This document shows positions 45,060 through 54,527 of a stretch of DNA of 64,000 nt, in pieces. Source of the stretch: Microcosmobacter mediterraneus (lineage in GTDB: Bacteria > Bacteroidota > Bacteroidia > Flavobacteriales > Flavobacteriaceae); assembly GCF_031846265.1 (NCBI RefSeq), contig NZ_JAVRIA010000003.1, positions 329,753 to 393,752 of the forward strand, written 5' to 3'. The translations under genes were made by a program, and so were the position numbers. Below the pieces are notes generated by a model. The model made no database searches. It saw only the letters and a program-made list of their open reading frames with translations, and had not been told where the DNA came from. The stretch's first letter is position 1; each line of letters begins with the position of its first letter.

Positions 45060-45391
45060 CTTTCTGGTGCTAATTTAACTTTAAGCCCTTCCATTTTGGG
45101 TGTCATTTGTATTTGGCAACCTAATCGACTATTATCTTCTACATAAAATGCTTCGGCTAACATCGCATCTTCATCATCTTGCATTTCTGGTAATTCATGT
45201 TCAGATAACACATAGCATTGACAAGAAGCACACATCGCTATGCCACCACAAATACCAATAGTACCTTCTGGAGCAAGCTCATAAGAACGCACCACTTCCA
45301 TGAGGTTCATTGCCATATCAGTAGGTGCTTCTATATTATGCTCAACACCTTCTCGGTCTATGATAGTAATATTAATGTCTTCAGAATCCAC
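45056..45391 (-). CDS. 2Fe-2S ferredoxin
   Basis: A 111-residue protein from a GTG start (45391). Its cluster Cys set is in CGGIAMCASCQCYV near residue 46 plus a later Cys in SRLGCQIQM near 92: the adrenodoxin/Isc-type pattern. It passes electrons from the adjacent reductase. The GTG overlaps the reductase stop by 1 base (TAGTG), so translation is coupled. Homologues begin at the same place. Confidence 0.92.
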   Translation of the reverse strand: MDSEDINITIIDREGVEHNIEAPTDMAMNLMEVVRSYELAPEGTIGICGGIAMCASCQCYVLSEHELPEMQDDEDAMLAEAFYVEDNSRLGCQIQMTPKMEGLKVKLAPES

Positions 45392-46452
45392 TATTCAATT
45401 TTCTTAACAACAGCTTTCTCTGCAGTTTTACTTGTTCCGTCAAAACCATGCACTCCACTTACTGTCGTGTATTTCATTACATATTTCTTGCCAGGATTGA
45501 TAATTTGATATGCTGATTGACACATAAGCGTCGCTTCATGGAAGCCACAAAGAATTAATTTTAATTTTCCTGGATAAGTATTCACATCGCCTATGGCAAA
45601 AATCCCAGGAATATTTGTTTGATAATCCAACGCATTATTCACTTTAATCGCATTCTTTTCAATCTCTAATCCCCAATTTGCAATTGGCCCAAGCTTAGGT
45701 GACAAGCCAAATAATGGGATAAAGTGATCACATTCAATTTCAAATTCCTTTTCTATGTGCTGGGCTTGTTTTACAACAACAGCATTAACTTTTTCATCAC
45801 CAACAATTCCAATGACCTCTGCAGGTGTCACTAAATTAATTTTACCCTTATTTTTTAAATCTTGAACTTTCTCCACAGAATCTAAATGCCCTCTAAACTC
45901 ATTTCTACGATGAATCAAAGTCACTTCGGAAGCAATATCGCTTAAGAATATACTCCAATCTAGTGCTGAGTCGCCTCCACCTGCAATCACTACCTTTTTA
46001 TTGCGATAGATTTCAGGATCTTTAATGATATACTCCACACCTTTATCTTCAAAATCAGTGATATTATGAATTAAGGGTTTACGAGGCTCAAAGCTTCCCA
46101 GTCCTCCAGCTATTGCAACAACAGGTGCTTGATGCTGAGTACCCTTATTTGTAGTCACAATAAAAGACCCATCTTCTTGCTTGTCTATAGTTTCAGCACG
46201 TTCTCCAAGGGTAAAACCAGGTTCAAACTGCTTGCATTGTTCTAATAGTTTATCAGTAAGATCTCCTGCCAAAATCTCGGGATAAGCAGGAATATCGTAA
46301 ATAGGCTTTTTAGGGTAAATCTCAGAACACTGACCTCCAGCTTGTGGCAAAGCATCTATAAGGTGACAGCGTAATTTTAATAATCCAGCTTCAAAAACCG
46401 TGAATAATCCTGTTGGACCAGCGCCTATGATAAGTATGTCTGTTTTAATCAT
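45391..46452 (-). CDS. Ferredoxin--NADP+ reductase, thioredoxin-reductase type
   Basis: A 353-residue flavoprotein: FAD motif IIGAGPTGLFTVFEAGL (residues 8-24), NAD(P) motif VVIAGGGDSALDWSIFLSD near residue 155, and GIFAIGDVNTYPGK near 290. There is no CxxC of a thioredoxin reductase, so it is the TrxR-like ferredoxin reductase of Bacteroidota and Firmicutes. It feeds electrons to the next-door ferredoxin, likely for Fe-S assembly or biosynthesis. Confidence 0.93.
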   Translation of the reverse strand: MIKTDILIIGAGPTGLFTVFEAGLLKLRCHLIDALPQAGGQCSEIYPKKPIYDIPAYPEILAGDLTDKLLEQCKQFEPGFTLGERAETIDKQEDGSFIVTTNKGTQHQAPVVAIAGGLGSFEPRKPLIHNITDFEDKGVEYIIKDPEIYRNKKVVIAGGGDSALDWSIFLSDIASEVTLIHRRNEFRGHLDSVEKVQDLKNKGKINLVTPAEVIGIVGDEKVNAVVVKQAQHIEKEFEIECDHFIPLFGLSPKLGPIANWGLEIEKNAIKVNNALDYQTNIPGIFAIGDVNTYPGKLKLILCGFHEATLMCQSAYQIINPGKKYVMKYTTVSGVHGFDGTSKTAEKAVVKKIE

Positions 46453-46478
46453 GAAAATAAATTAACACCCAGAATCAA

Positions 46479-46721
46479 TTAGGCTTCAACATTAATGACC
46501 TCTTCAATTTGAGGTGCATATTTTTTAATGGTCATTTCTACTCCAGAACGTAATGTCATTTGGTTAACACTACAAGAGATACAAGCACCTTCTAGTTGTA
46601 CTTTTACAAATTTATCATCTTCGATAGAAAGTAGTGATATATCTCCTCCATCACTCTGTAAAAAAGGGCGAATTTCGTCTAGTGCTTTTTCCACGTTCAA
46701 TCTAATTTCTTCTGTAGTCAT
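46479..46721 (-). CDS. NifU C-terminal domain protein (Nfu-type)
   Basis: An 80-residue Nfu domain: LDEIRPFLQSDGGDISLLSI (residues 14-33) and the cluster motif GACISCSVNQMTLR near residue 55, with CxxC. It carries or delivers Fe-S clusters. It sits 3 bases after the Mrp ATPase and 26 bases before the reductase, one operon. Confidence 0.95.
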   Translation of the reverse strand: MTTEEIRLNVEKALDEIRPFLQSDGGDISLLSIEDDKFVKVQLEGACISCSVNQMTLRSGVEMTIKKYAPQIEEVINVEA

Positions 46722-46724
46722 ACG

Positions 46725-47861
46725 CTATCTTTTTACAGCAGAGCATCCTGCCATTGTTGTAATTTTTATCGCTTCTGTTGGTGGTAAATTGGTATTTCGT
46801 TTTACAACTTCTTGCACAACGTTTTGCGTTATTTTTTCAAATGCGTTTTCTAAATACGTTGCAGATTGCATTGCTGCTGGTCTACCAAAATCTCCAGATT
46901 CTCTTATACTTTGTATTAAAGGAACTTCACCTAGAAAGGGTATTTCTAAATCTTTTGCTAAATTCTTTGCACCTTCTTTTCCGAATATATAATATTTATT
47001 TTCTGGTAATTCTTCTGGTGTAAAATAGGCCATATTCTCAACGATACCTAAAACTGGGACATTTATACTATCTTGTTGGAACATAGCAACACCTTTTTTA
47101 GCATCTGCTAAAGCTACATTTTGAGGTGTACTCACAACAACAGCACCAGTTATTGGCAACGATTGCATGATGCTTAAATGAATATCTCCTGTACCTGGTG
47201 GTAGATCTAATAATAAAAAATCGATCTCATCCCAAGCTGCATCAAAAATCATTTGATTAAGTGCTTTTGAAGCCATTGGACCTCTCCAAATTACAGCCTG
47301 ATCTGGTTTAGTAAAAAAACCAATGGATAGAACTTTTACACCATAATTTTCTATAGGTTTCATTTTAGATTTTCCGCCAATATTAACTGCTAGAGGTTTT
47401 TCATCTGCAACATCAAACATTATAGGAATTGAAGGCCCATAAATATCTGCATCTAATATGCCAACTTTAAAGCCCATTTTAGCTAAGGTTACTGCTAAAT
47501 TGGCCGTAATTGTAGATTTACCAACACCTCCTTTACCAGAAGCTACTGCAATAATATTTTGAATACCTGGAATTGGCTTTCCTTTAATTTCGTTTTTAGG
47601 TTTTACTTTAGGCGCATCAACTTTTACATTGATTTTAATCTTAGCTTTCTCGTAAACTTTATTATGAATAGTCTTTAAAATTTCAACTTCAGTTTTCTTT
47701 TTTGCTTGAAGACTTGGGTTTTTAATTGTAATATCTACAATAACCTCATCTGCAAAAGTAACAACGTTGGTAACTGCTCCGCTTTCTACCATATTCTGTC
47801 CTTCACCAGGAACGGTTATCATAGATAAAGCATTCAATATATCTTGTTTATTGAGTTTCAT
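46725..47861 (-). CDS. Mrp/NBP35-type Fe-S carrier ATPase
   Basis: A 378-residue protein with an N-terminal MIP18-like domain (residues 1-85), then the deviant Walker A GKGGVGKST near residue 109, a switch region DADIYGPSIP near 135, and LLDLPPGTGD near 208. A C-terminal pair of Cys is not obvious. It binds and transfers Fe-S clusters. It is the first gene of a run Mrp-Nfu-FNR-ferredoxin; a TAnnTTTG element lies 22 bases upstream. Confidence 0.93.
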   Translation of the reverse strand: MKLNKQDILNALSMITVPGEGQNMVESGAVTNVVTFADEVIVDITIKNPSLQAKKKTEVEILKTIHNKVYEKAKIKINVKVDAPKVKPKNEIKGKPIPGIQNIIAVASGKGGVGKSTITANLAVTLAKMGFKVGILDADIYGPSIPIMFDVADEKPLAVNIGGKSKMKPIENYGVKVLSIGFFTKPDQAVIWRGPMASKALNQMIFDAAWDEIDFLLLDLPPGTGDIHLSIMQSLPITGAVVVSTPQNVALADAKKGVAMFQQDSINVPVLGIVENMAYFTPEELPENKYYIFGKEGAKNLAKDLEIPFLGEVPLIQSIRESGDFGRPAAMQSATYLENAFEKITQNVVQEVVKRNTNLPPTEAIKITTMAGCSAVKR

Positions 47862-47883
47862 TTATTAAGATTAATTCTAAATG

Positions 47884-47891
47884 CAAAGATA
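47884..47891 (-). promoter_or_regulatory. TAnnTTTG element before the Mrp operon
   Basis: On the minus strand TATCTTTG lies 22 bases before the start at 47861. No TTG partner at the usual spacing was found. Confidence 0.42.
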
Positions 47892-47953
47892 CTGCGAATA
47901 CTTTGTAATTTGAAGTGATTTTATTGAAATGGTTAATAGTTAAATATGAAGCT

Positions 47954-48283
47954 TCAATCTAATTCTGAAGGATCCCAAAAGATCTTTTCTAAATTTTGAA
48001 TTTGATTATCAACTACTTCAACACCTTCATTCTCTAAAAGTTGTTGCATAAGATTGGTACCATCAAAATGATGCTTACCTGTAAGTAAGCCTTTTCTGTT
48101 CACTACACGATGCGCAGGCACATCCTTTCCTCCAGATCCATTCATGGCATAACCTACCATTCTGGCACTTTTAGCAGCACCTAAATATTTTGCTATTGCT
48201 CCATAACTAGTAACTCTACCATGTGGAATTTGCCTAGCAACATTATAAACACGATCAAAAAAATTAAGTGTTTCTTGCTTCAC
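47954..48283 (-). CDS. Alkyltransferase-like DNA repair protein (no catalytic Cys)
   Basis: A 109-residue protein of the MGMT C-terminal fold: VYNVARQIPHGRVTSYGAIAKYL (residues 12-34) has the DNA-binding helix, but the usual PCHRV becomes VPAHRVV near residue 57, so the acceptor Cys is Ala. Such ATL proteins bind O6-alkylguanine, flip it out and hand it to nucleotide excision repair rather than repairing directly. It is 2 bases from the LysE gene. Confidence 0.88.
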   Translation of the reverse strand: MKQETLNFFDRVYNVARQIPHGRVTSYGAIAKYLGAAKSARMVGYAMNGSGGKDVPAHRVVNRKGLLTGKHHFDGTNLMQQLLENEGVEVVDNQIQNLEKIFWDPSELD

Positions 48284-48285
48284 AA

Positions 48286-48918
48286 TTACAGTTCCTTAAT
48301 AATATTTATGAGTGTAAATAAGGCCACAACTCCTGTAATACTTCCTATGATGTAATTCATACTTTTTTGAGTAGTGAATTTTTTACCCTTAATTTTTTCG
48401 AAAAAGAAAATATAAACGTATAGCATAACAAAGGTTCCTGTTGCAGCACCAGCGACATACGATACAATGCTAATTTTATCGAACTTTAACCACCCAAAAG
48501 AAGCGATTGTAATCGTCATATATGCTTGATAGGGAATTGGAAATACATTAAGACTGGACAATAACATACCTTGAAAAAAACGAGAGTGCTTACTTTTCAT
48601 TTTAGGCTCAGCAAGTTGCTGTTGGGTTTCCTTTTTCGCTAAAATTAAAAAGTAAATAGTGATAAGAACAAATAACACAAAAGCAACACGTTGCAAAATT
48701 TCTACCACTTCTGGATGGTTAGTTAAATATCTTGCAAAAATTGCAGCAACATAGGTTTGTAAGCAGACTACAACACAAACTCCAATTGAGAAAACCACAC
48801 CTCTATTGTAACCTTCTTTTAGGCTAATTTTTGCAGCTGTCATATTAAGTAATCCTGGTGGAATTACACCAACTAAAGCAATAATTAAACCAAGAAAAAA
48901 GACAAGTGTTATGTCCAC
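48286..48918 (-). CDS. LysE-family amino acid exporter
   Basis: A 210-residue protein with six hydrophobic helices and the family start (VVGVIPPGLLNMTAAKISLKEG-like segment near residues 16-36). LysE/RhtB proteins export amino acids such as lysine or threonine; the substrate is not visible here. It starts one base before the trmB stop region, so the two probably form an operon with the ATL gene. Confidence 0.85.
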   Translation of the reverse strand: MDITLVFFLGLIIALVGVIPPGLLNMTAAKISLKEGYNRGVVFSIGVCVVVCLQTYVAAIFARYLTNHPEVVEILQRVAFVLFVLITIYFLILAKKETQQQLAEPKMKSKHSRFFQGMLLSSLNVFPIPYQAYMTITIASFGWLKFDKISIVSYVAGAATGTFVMLYVYIFFFEKIKGKKFTTQKSMNYIIGSITGVVALFTLINIIKEL

Positions 48919-48919
48919 T

Positions 48920-49594
48920 TTATTTTATTTTGAACCTAATATACGTAATTGGTTTGTTTTGTTCTAAATATTGTGACTCGTAAAAGGTTTGAATCGCTGT
49001 AACTTCTTCTGGACTTCCTTCTTGTTTATAGATATTATGATTAGAATATAACACCTCATGTCCTTCGCCATGTAATAACCCAAGCGTGTAACCATGCATA
49101 AACTCACTATCGGTTTTTAAATGCATAATACCATCTGGCTTTAGAATAGATTTATAACGCTTTAGAAAGTTAGTATTGGTCATTCTGTGTTTGGTGCGCT
49201 TATATTTTATTTGTGGATCTGGGAAGGTAATCCAAATTTCATCAACTTCATTTTTGGCAAAGGCATACTCTACTAATTCTATTTGCATTCTTATAAAAGC
49301 AACATTAGTTATTTGCTCTTCTAATGCTGTCTTTGCTCCTCTCCAAAAACGTGCGCCTTTTATATCAATTCCAATAAAATTATGATTAGGATAGCGTTTT
49401 GCTAAGCCAACACTATACTCTCCTTTTCCACAACCTAATTCTAAAACTATTGGATTATCATTCTTAAAAAAATTAGTTCTCCATTGACCTTTTAATTTGA
49501 GATTGTTTTCTATGAGTTCTTTGCGTTTAGGCTGAAATACATTAGAAAAAGTTTCGTTTTCTTTAAAACGTTTGAGTTTATTTTTACTTCCCAC
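48920..49594 (-). CDS. trmB: tRNA (guanosine(46)-N7)-methyltransferase
   Basis: A 224-residue Rossmann methyltransferase: SAM loop LELGCGKGEYSVGLA near residue 50, IGIDIKGARFWRG near 77, and the TrmB signature ITFPDPQIKYKRTKHRMTN near 120. It makes m7G46 in tRNA variable loops. It leads a short minus-strand operon toward LysE and the ATL protein. Confidence 0.96.
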   Translation of the reverse strand: MGSKNKLKRFKENETFSNVFQPKRKELIENNLKLKGQWRTNFFKNDNPIVLELGCGKGEYSVGLAKRYPNHNFIGIDIKGARFWRGAKTALEEQITNVAFIRMQIELVEYAFAKNEVDEIWITFPDPQIKYKRTKHRMTNTNFLKRYKSILKPDGIMHLKTDSEFMHGYTLGLLHGEGHEVLYSNHNIYKQEGSPEEVTAIQTFYESQYLEQNKPITYIRFKIK

Positions 49595-49653
49595 AAGAAT
49601 TTAACTTTACATGCTCTTAATAATAAGACAAAACTAAGGAAACATTTTAGGTT

Positions 49654-49661
49654 TATATTTG
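49654..49661 (+). promoter_or_regulatory. TAnnTTTG element before the glycosyltransferase
   Basis: TATATTTG ends 8 bases before the ATG at 49670, giving a very short leader. No TTG partner at 17-20 bases. Confidence 0.42.
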
Positions 49662-49669
49662 AATTTAAT

Positions 49670-50731
49670 ATGAACTTAAAGAGAGAACTATTAATTGCAC
49701 CTTTAAATTGGGGATTAGGACATGCAACACGTTGTATTCCGATTATTAATGCGCTACTAAAACATAAAATTACGCCTGTAATTGCTAGTGATGGTGCTGC
49801 ACTAAGATTACTTGAGAGGGAATTCCAAGATTTAGAGTTCATTGAATTACCTTCTTATAATATTACCTATTCTAAAAACGCGAAAAACTTTAAACTTAAA
49901 ATGATTAAAGATTCGCCTAGAGTTTTAAAAGCTATAAAAAAAGAACGTAAACTCATAAAATCCCTTGTTAAGGAAAGATCATTCTGTGGTATAATTTCGG
50001 ATAATAGACTTGGTGTTTATAGTAATGAAATACCTTCGGTTTTTATAACTCATCAACTGAATGTGCTAAGTGGCTCTACAACTTGGCTTTCTAGTAAGCT
50101 ACATCATAATTATGTTAAAAAATTTAATCAATGTTGGGTTCCTGATCATATTGGCACTCCTAATTTAAGCGGTAAATTAGGCCACTCTAATACTTTTTAT
50201 AGTAAACTAAAATATATAGGACCAATTAGTAGGTTTGAGAAAAATAATAGTCCTAATACTTATAAATTATTAGTCTTACTCTCTGGTCCAGAACCTCAGC
50301 GTACAATTTTAGAGCAAAAAATACTCAACTTACTTACAAAGTATAAACATGATGTTTTAGTAGTAAGAGGTGTTGTTGAACAACAGGTTGAAACAGAAAA
50401 AAAAGGTCGTATAACTATAATCAATTATATGACATCAAAGGATTTAGAAGCCGCTATATTAAAAAGTGAAATTATATTATCTAGATCTGGTTATACAACG
50501 ATTATGGATTTAGCTAAACTTAATAAAAAGGCATTTTTTATTCCAACACCTGGACAATATGAACAAGAATATTTAGCCAAGAATTTAGATGAGCAAGGTT
50601 TAGTTCCAAGTTGTTCTCAGGAGGAATTTAATCTAGATGAATTAGACAGAGTAAAAGATTATTCTGGGTTAAAATCTTTTGATTATGTTATTAATTTTAA
50701 AAAACTATTCAGCCTTTTCGAGGGTAAATGA
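49670..50731 (+). CDS. MurG-like (GT-B) glycosyltransferase
   Basis: A 353-residue protein: N-terminal APLNWGLGHATRCIPI (residues 8-23), a linker, then a C-terminal half with ILSRSGYTTIMDLAKLNKKAFFIPTPGQYEQEYLA near residues 265-300, the donor-site pattern of GT-B enzymes such as MurG. The acceptor is unknown. Its last 27 bases overlap the 3' end of the convergent histidine kinase. Confidence 0.88.
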   Translation: MNLKRELLIAPLNWGLGHATRCIPIINALLKHKITPVIASDGAALRLLEREFQDLEFIELPSYNITYSKNAKNFKLKMIKDSPRVLKAIKKERKLIKSLVKERSFCGIISDNRLGVYSNEIPSVFITHQLNVLSGSTTWLSSKLHHNYVKKFNQCWVPDHIGTPNLSGKLGHSNTFYSKLKYIGPISRFEKNNSPNTYKLLVLLSGPEPQRTILEQKILNLLTKYKHDVLVVRGVVEQQVETEKKGRITIINYMTSKDLEAAILKSEIILSRSGYTTIMDLAKLNKKAFFIPTPGQYEQEYLAKNLDEQGLVPSCSQEEFNLDELDRVKDYSGLKSFDYVINFKKLFSLFEGK

Positions 50732-51739
50732 AAATTCACTTCCAACGTTTAGTTCGCTTTCTACGTAAATTTTTTCACCATGAGCTTCAATAATATGTTT
50801 TACAATTGAAAGTCCCAATCCAGATCCTCCTTCTTTTCTAGAACCACTCTTATCTACTCTGTAAAAACGCTCAAATAATCGCGGTACATGTTCGGAATCT
50901 ATACCTTCACCATTATCTGTTACTCTTACAATTACTTTATTTTTAATTAGGTTTTCAATACTCACTTCTGTAGTTCCTTTTTCTCTTCCATATTTTATGG
51001 AATTAACTATAAGATTAGTAAGCACTTGCTGTATTCGCTCTCTATCGGCTTTAACCATAATAGGTTCATTATAATCTAAATCGAAGGTTAATGTAATATT
51101 CTTTTTATTAGCCCTCATTTCAAAAAGATCATATACATTTTGGGTAAGCTCAATGATATCAAATACTTCAAAATTTAATCTTAAATCACCAACCTCTAGC
51201 TTGGTTATCATGTCTAAATCTTTGACGATATAAATAAGGCGTTCTACACCTTTACCAGCTCTAGATAAATATTGTTTTCTAATTTTAGGATCGTTCATTG
51301 CACCATCTAACAGTGTTAAGATATAGCCTTGAACTGTAAATAATGGTGTCTTTAATTCGTGGGACACGTTGCCTAAGAATTCCTTTCGGTATTCTTCTCG
51401 TACTTGTAAAGCTTCTATTTCAATTTTTTTATTCCTTGCATATTTATCTATTTCTTTGGTAAGCGTTCCCATATCTGTAGTTATAGATTGGCTTCTTAAA
51501 GAGCTAGATTCTAAGAGAGTAAGGTCATCGTAAACGCGTTTTACTCTTCTATAAATAAAGCGCTCTACTCTGAACTGAATAATAATAAAACAAACAACAT
51601 ATGTAACTAGGATATCTAAAATAATCCACCAGCTTAGTAGCTCGTAGTAATATAAAAAAGCACTCATTAAGAGTGCTAATATTGTGGTAATAAAAAGCGA
51701 AGTCTTAATCGCAAATTTATATGTCTTTTTAAAACTCAA
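50705..51739 (-). CDS. Sensor histidine kinase, PhoR-like
   Basis: A 344-residue protein with two N-terminal membrane helices (residues about 10-30 and 35-55), a short region, then HisKA with FLGNVSHELKTPLFTVQGYI near residue 128 (phospho-His) and an HATPase: N box LTNLIVNSIKYG near 235, G1 VTDNGEGID near 275, G2 GGSGLGLSIVKHI near 305. It phosphorylates the adjacent response regulator. No large periplasmic sensor domain is present. Its gene is 24 bases after the regulator. Confidence 0.92.
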   Translation of the reverse strand: MSFKKTYKFAIKTSLFITTILALLMSAFLYYYELLSWWIILDILVTYVVCFIIIQFRVERFIYRRVKRVYDDLTLLESSSLRSQSITTDMGTLTKEIDKYARNKKIEIEALQVREEYRKEFLGNVSHELKTPLFTVQGYILTLLDGAMNDPKIRKQYLSRAGKGVERLIYIVKDLDMITKLEVGDLRLNFEVFDIIELTQNVYDLFEMRANKKNITLTFDLDYNEPIMVKADRERIQQVLTNLIVNSIKYGREKGTTEVSIENLIKNKVIVRVTDNGEGIDSEHVPRLFERFYRVDKSGSRKEGGSGLGLSIVKHIIEAHGEKIYVESELNVGSEFSFTLEKAE

Positions 51740-51763
51740 AAGAAGATAATTAAAGGCTTGTAT

Positions 51764-52447
51764 TTAATCTACAAATTTGTAACCTACGCCTTTAACCGTT
51801 TTAAAAGAATTGTTACCAATTTTTTCGCGAAGTTTTCTAATGTGTACATCAATAGTTCTACCACCGACAACGACTTCATTTCCCCAAACTTTATCTAAAA
51901 TTTCTTCGCGCTTAAATACTTTACCTGGCTTTGATGCTAACAAAGATAGCAATTCAAACTCTTTTCTTGGTAAAATGATTTCTTTTCCTTTATTGGTGAT
52001 TTTATACTCCTCTCTATTAATAATCAGTCCTCCAACTTTTAGCACTGGATCAGATGTATCTTCTTCCTTGAGACGTCTCAATAAGGCTTTAACTTTACTA
52101 ACAAGAACCTTAGGTTTTACAGGCTTTGTAATATAATCATCTGCTCCAGCTTCAAACCCAGCTACTTGTGAGTAATCCTCACCTCGTGCAGTTAAGAAGG
52201 TTATGATGGTATGTTGTAATTCAGGGATTTTACGAATGTGTTCACAAGCTTCAATACCATCCATTTCAGGCATCATAACATCCAAAACAATAAGGTGTGG
52301 TTGTTGCTTTTTTGCAATTTTAATACCTTCTAAACCATTCTCAGCAGTGTAGACTTGATAACCTGCAGCGGTTAAATTGTAGCCTATGATTTCTAGAATA
52401 TCTGGTTCATCATCTACCAATAAAATCTTAATATCTTTCTTTTTCAA
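51764..52447 (-). CDS. OmpR/PhoB-family response regulator
   Basis: A 227-residue protein: receiver with VDDEPD near residue 11, phospho-Asp in VLDVMMPEMDG near 55, Thr in FLTARGED near 84 and Lys in YITKPVKP near 106. A winged-helix DNA-binding domain (residues about 130-225) has GRTIDVHIRKLREKIG near 195. It is transcribed first, then the histidine kinase. Target genes are unknown. Confidence 0.93.
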   Translation of the reverse strand: MKKKDIKILLVDDEPDILEIIGYNLTAAGYQVYTAENGLEGIKIAKKQQPHLIVLDVMMPEMDGIEACEHIRKIPELQHTIITFLTARGEDYSQVAGFEAGADDYITKPVKPKVLVSKVKALLRRLKEEDTSDPVLKVGGLIINREEYKITNKGKEIILPRKEFELLSLLASKPGKVFKREEILDKVWGNEVVVGGRTIDVHIRKLREKIGNNSFKTVKGVGYKFVD

Positions 52448-52647
52448 GAGTCTTATTTATTAATTATTCTTGAAAGTAAAGATACGCATTAAACATAATT
52501 TATTTAAGCTACTTTAATTTGGTAACAATATGCTAACATTGATAAAATAATTTCTAAACTTATTTCGATCTAGCTATACCTAATGTTATTTTATTGTAAA
52601 AACATAATTAATAGCCTAATAGAATCCTACCAGCTCAGTTTTATGCT

Positions 52648-52655
52648 TATATTTG
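52648..52655 (+). promoter_or_regulatory. TAnnTTTG element fixing the start of the T9SS gene
   Basis: TATATTTG lies 29 bases before ATG 52685. It falls inside the longer open frame from 52583, so the upstream start is not used. Confidence 0.5.
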
Positions 52656-52684
52656 TATGCTTAATTTTTTACAACAAACATATT

Positions 52685-54445
52685 ATGAAAAAACTTTACT
52701 TTTTATGTGTTGCACTAGCTGTAACATCTTTGTCTTTTGGACAAGCTTTAATAAATGAATTTCAGCCAAATGCTGCTGGAACAGATCCAGATCCAATGCC
52801 ATTTGAACTTAAAGGAACGCCAAGTGCCTCCTTTTCTGGATGGATTTTAAGTGTTGAAAGTGATCCAGGTGGTGGTACAGGTACTGTAGATAGAGCGACT
52901 CAAGTTTCTGGAACATTTGACGCAAATGGTTTATTAGTAGTTAATATTCCTGATTTAGAAAACCCGTCTTTCACTGTAATATTATGTGAAAACTTTACTG
53001 GTACTGCTGGTACTACAGATTTTGATACTGATAATGATGGTGTTGCTGATGATATTTCCACAGTTACTAATGTGTATGATGCTATAGGTATTCCAGATAA
53101 CACAGGTGATGAAGCACTTCTTTATGGTGCTCAGTTAGGTGGTCAAGATTTTACTTATACAGGAGACGAGCCTGGTTTAGTATTTAGAGATGGCGTAACT
53201 AATGATTGGTATGCGCTTAACGAACCGTTTGATGGTACAAGTGTATATGCATTAGACGCTAGTACTGTTATGGCATCTGATTTTAGCCCTGCTGTAGCTT
53301 TAGCTGGAAATTTCGGAACAGCAAATCCTGTTTATTCTGCACCAACAGATCCAACAATTACTATTACATCACCTTCAGATGGAGCTACTTTTGCTCCAGG
53401 TACAACGTCTGTTGATATTGATTATACTGTGTTAAACCCAACAGGTGGAACAACTATTGATATCACTGTAAATGGTACAACAACAAGTGATATTATGGCT
53501 AATCCATTTACTATTATGACTATGGATGGTGAATCTTACACGGTTGTTATAGAAATGGTTGATGGTGGAGTTTTAGATTCAGACACCATTACTTTTAGTG
53601 TAAGTGGTTTAGAACAAGTGGCTAATGTTGCTGCCTTAAGAGCTGGAACAATTGGTAACACTTATGAGCTTACAGGTGAAGTTTTAATTACATATTTAAC
53701 AAGCTTTAGAAATCAGAAACATATTGAAGATACAACTGGTGGTATTTTAATTGATGATAACGCAGGGACTATAACATCGCCATACGCTTTAGCAGATGGT
53801 ATTACTGGTTTAGTCGGCACTTTAGGAGAATTTAATAATACATTACAATTTGTGCCAGTTGAAGATCCTGGTACTGCATCATCTACAGGAAATACCTTAA
53901 CACCACAAGTTGTTTCTTTTGCAGACTTAAATGCAAATCCTGAAAATTACGAATCAGAATTAGTACAAGTTATTGCTGTTGATTTTGATAATACTGATAC
54001 TAATTTTAATAATGGATTAGAAATAGAAATGACGCAAGGCTTAGATATTTTTAATTTTAGAACAGCCTTTAATGAAGACTACAGTAGCGGTACTATTCCT
54101 ACAACAGCGTCTGATGTTACTGGTGTTATTTTAGATCGTTCAGGAAGTTATTTCTTAATGGCTAGATATGCTTCAGACTTTTCTTTTAATGTATTATCTG
54201 TTGAGTCTTTTGAAACAAACGCATTCTCTATGTATCCTAACCCAACAAGTACTGGTTTTGTAAATATCTCTTCTAATAACGCTGAAGCATTTACAGCAGA
54301 AGTTTATGATATTTTAGGAAAGCAAGTGAAAAACCAAACGGTTTCTAACAACAGGTTAGATGTTTCAGATTTAGTATCTGGAATCTATATTGTTAAGTTA
54401 ACTCAAAACGGTGCATCTACAACTATGAAATTAGTGATTAGATAA
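52685..54445 (+). CDS. T9SS-secreted multi-domain protein (lamin-tail-like, Ig-like, OB-like domains)
   Basis: A 586-residue protein from ATG 52685 with a signal (MKKLYFLC... to SFGQ). Domain order: a lamin-tail-like beta domain (residues about 20-200, INEFQPN..., ALLYGAQLGGQ), an Ig-like domain (PTITITSPSDGATFAPG, about 220-310), an OB-like/DUF5689-type domain (LRAGTIGNTYELTGEVLITYL, about 320-490) and a type A T9SS sorting domain (MYPNPTSTGFVNI..., LVSGIYIVKLTQNG... to the end). It is exported and attached at the cell surface. Enzyme activity is not visible. Confidence 0.87.
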   Translation: MKKLYFLCVALAVTSLSFGQALINEFQPNAAGTDPDPMPFELKGTPSASFSGWILSVESDPGGGTGTVDRATQVSGTFDANGLLVVNIPDLENPSFTVILCENFTGTAGTTDFDTDNDGVADDISTVTNVYDAIGIPDNTGDEALLYGAQLGGQDFTYTGDEPGLVFRDGVTNDWYALNEPFDGTSVYALDASTVMASDFSPAVALAGNFGTANPVYSAPTDPTITITSPSDGATFAPGTTSVDIDYTVLNPTGGTTIDITVNGTTTSDIMANPFTIMTMDGESYTVVIEMVDGGVLDSDTITFSVSGLEQVANVAALRAGTIGNTYELTGEVLITYLTSFRNQKHIEDTTGGILIDDNAGTITSPYALADGITGLVGTLGEFNNTLQFVPVEDPGTASSTGNTLTPQVVSFADLNANPENYESELVQVIAVDFDNTDTNFNNGLEIEMTQGLDIFNFRTAFNEDYSSGTIPTTASDVTGVILDRSGSYFLMARYASDFSFNVLSVESFETNAFSMYPNPTSTGFVNISSNNAEAFTAEVYDILGKQVKNQTVSNNRLDVSDLVSGIYIVKLTQNGASTTMKLVIR

Positions 54446-54465
54446 TCCTAAAAATTCAATATTTT

Positions 54466-54495
54466 AAAAGCGTTGCTAATCGGCAACGCTTTTTT
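54466..54495 (+). terminator. Intrinsic terminator after the T9SS gene
   Basis: An 11-bp perfect stem (AAAAGCGTTGC at 54466-54476 with GCAACGCTTTT at 54483-54493) and a 6-base loop, followed by T residues. Confidence 0.88.
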
Positions 54496-54503
54496 ATTTT
54501 ATA

Positions 54504-54511
54504 TACTTTTG
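54504..54511 (+). promoter_or_regulatory. TAnnTTTG element before the LuxE-like gene
   Basis: TACTTTTG lies 17 bases before the ATG at 54528, just after the previous terminator. Confidence 0.4.
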
Positions 54512-54527
54512 CTTTAGAATTAAATTC

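Noticed and set aside
52583..52684. Upstream extension of the T9SS protein frame
   Set aside because: A promoter element lies inside it at 52648 and the true signal peptide begins at 52685.
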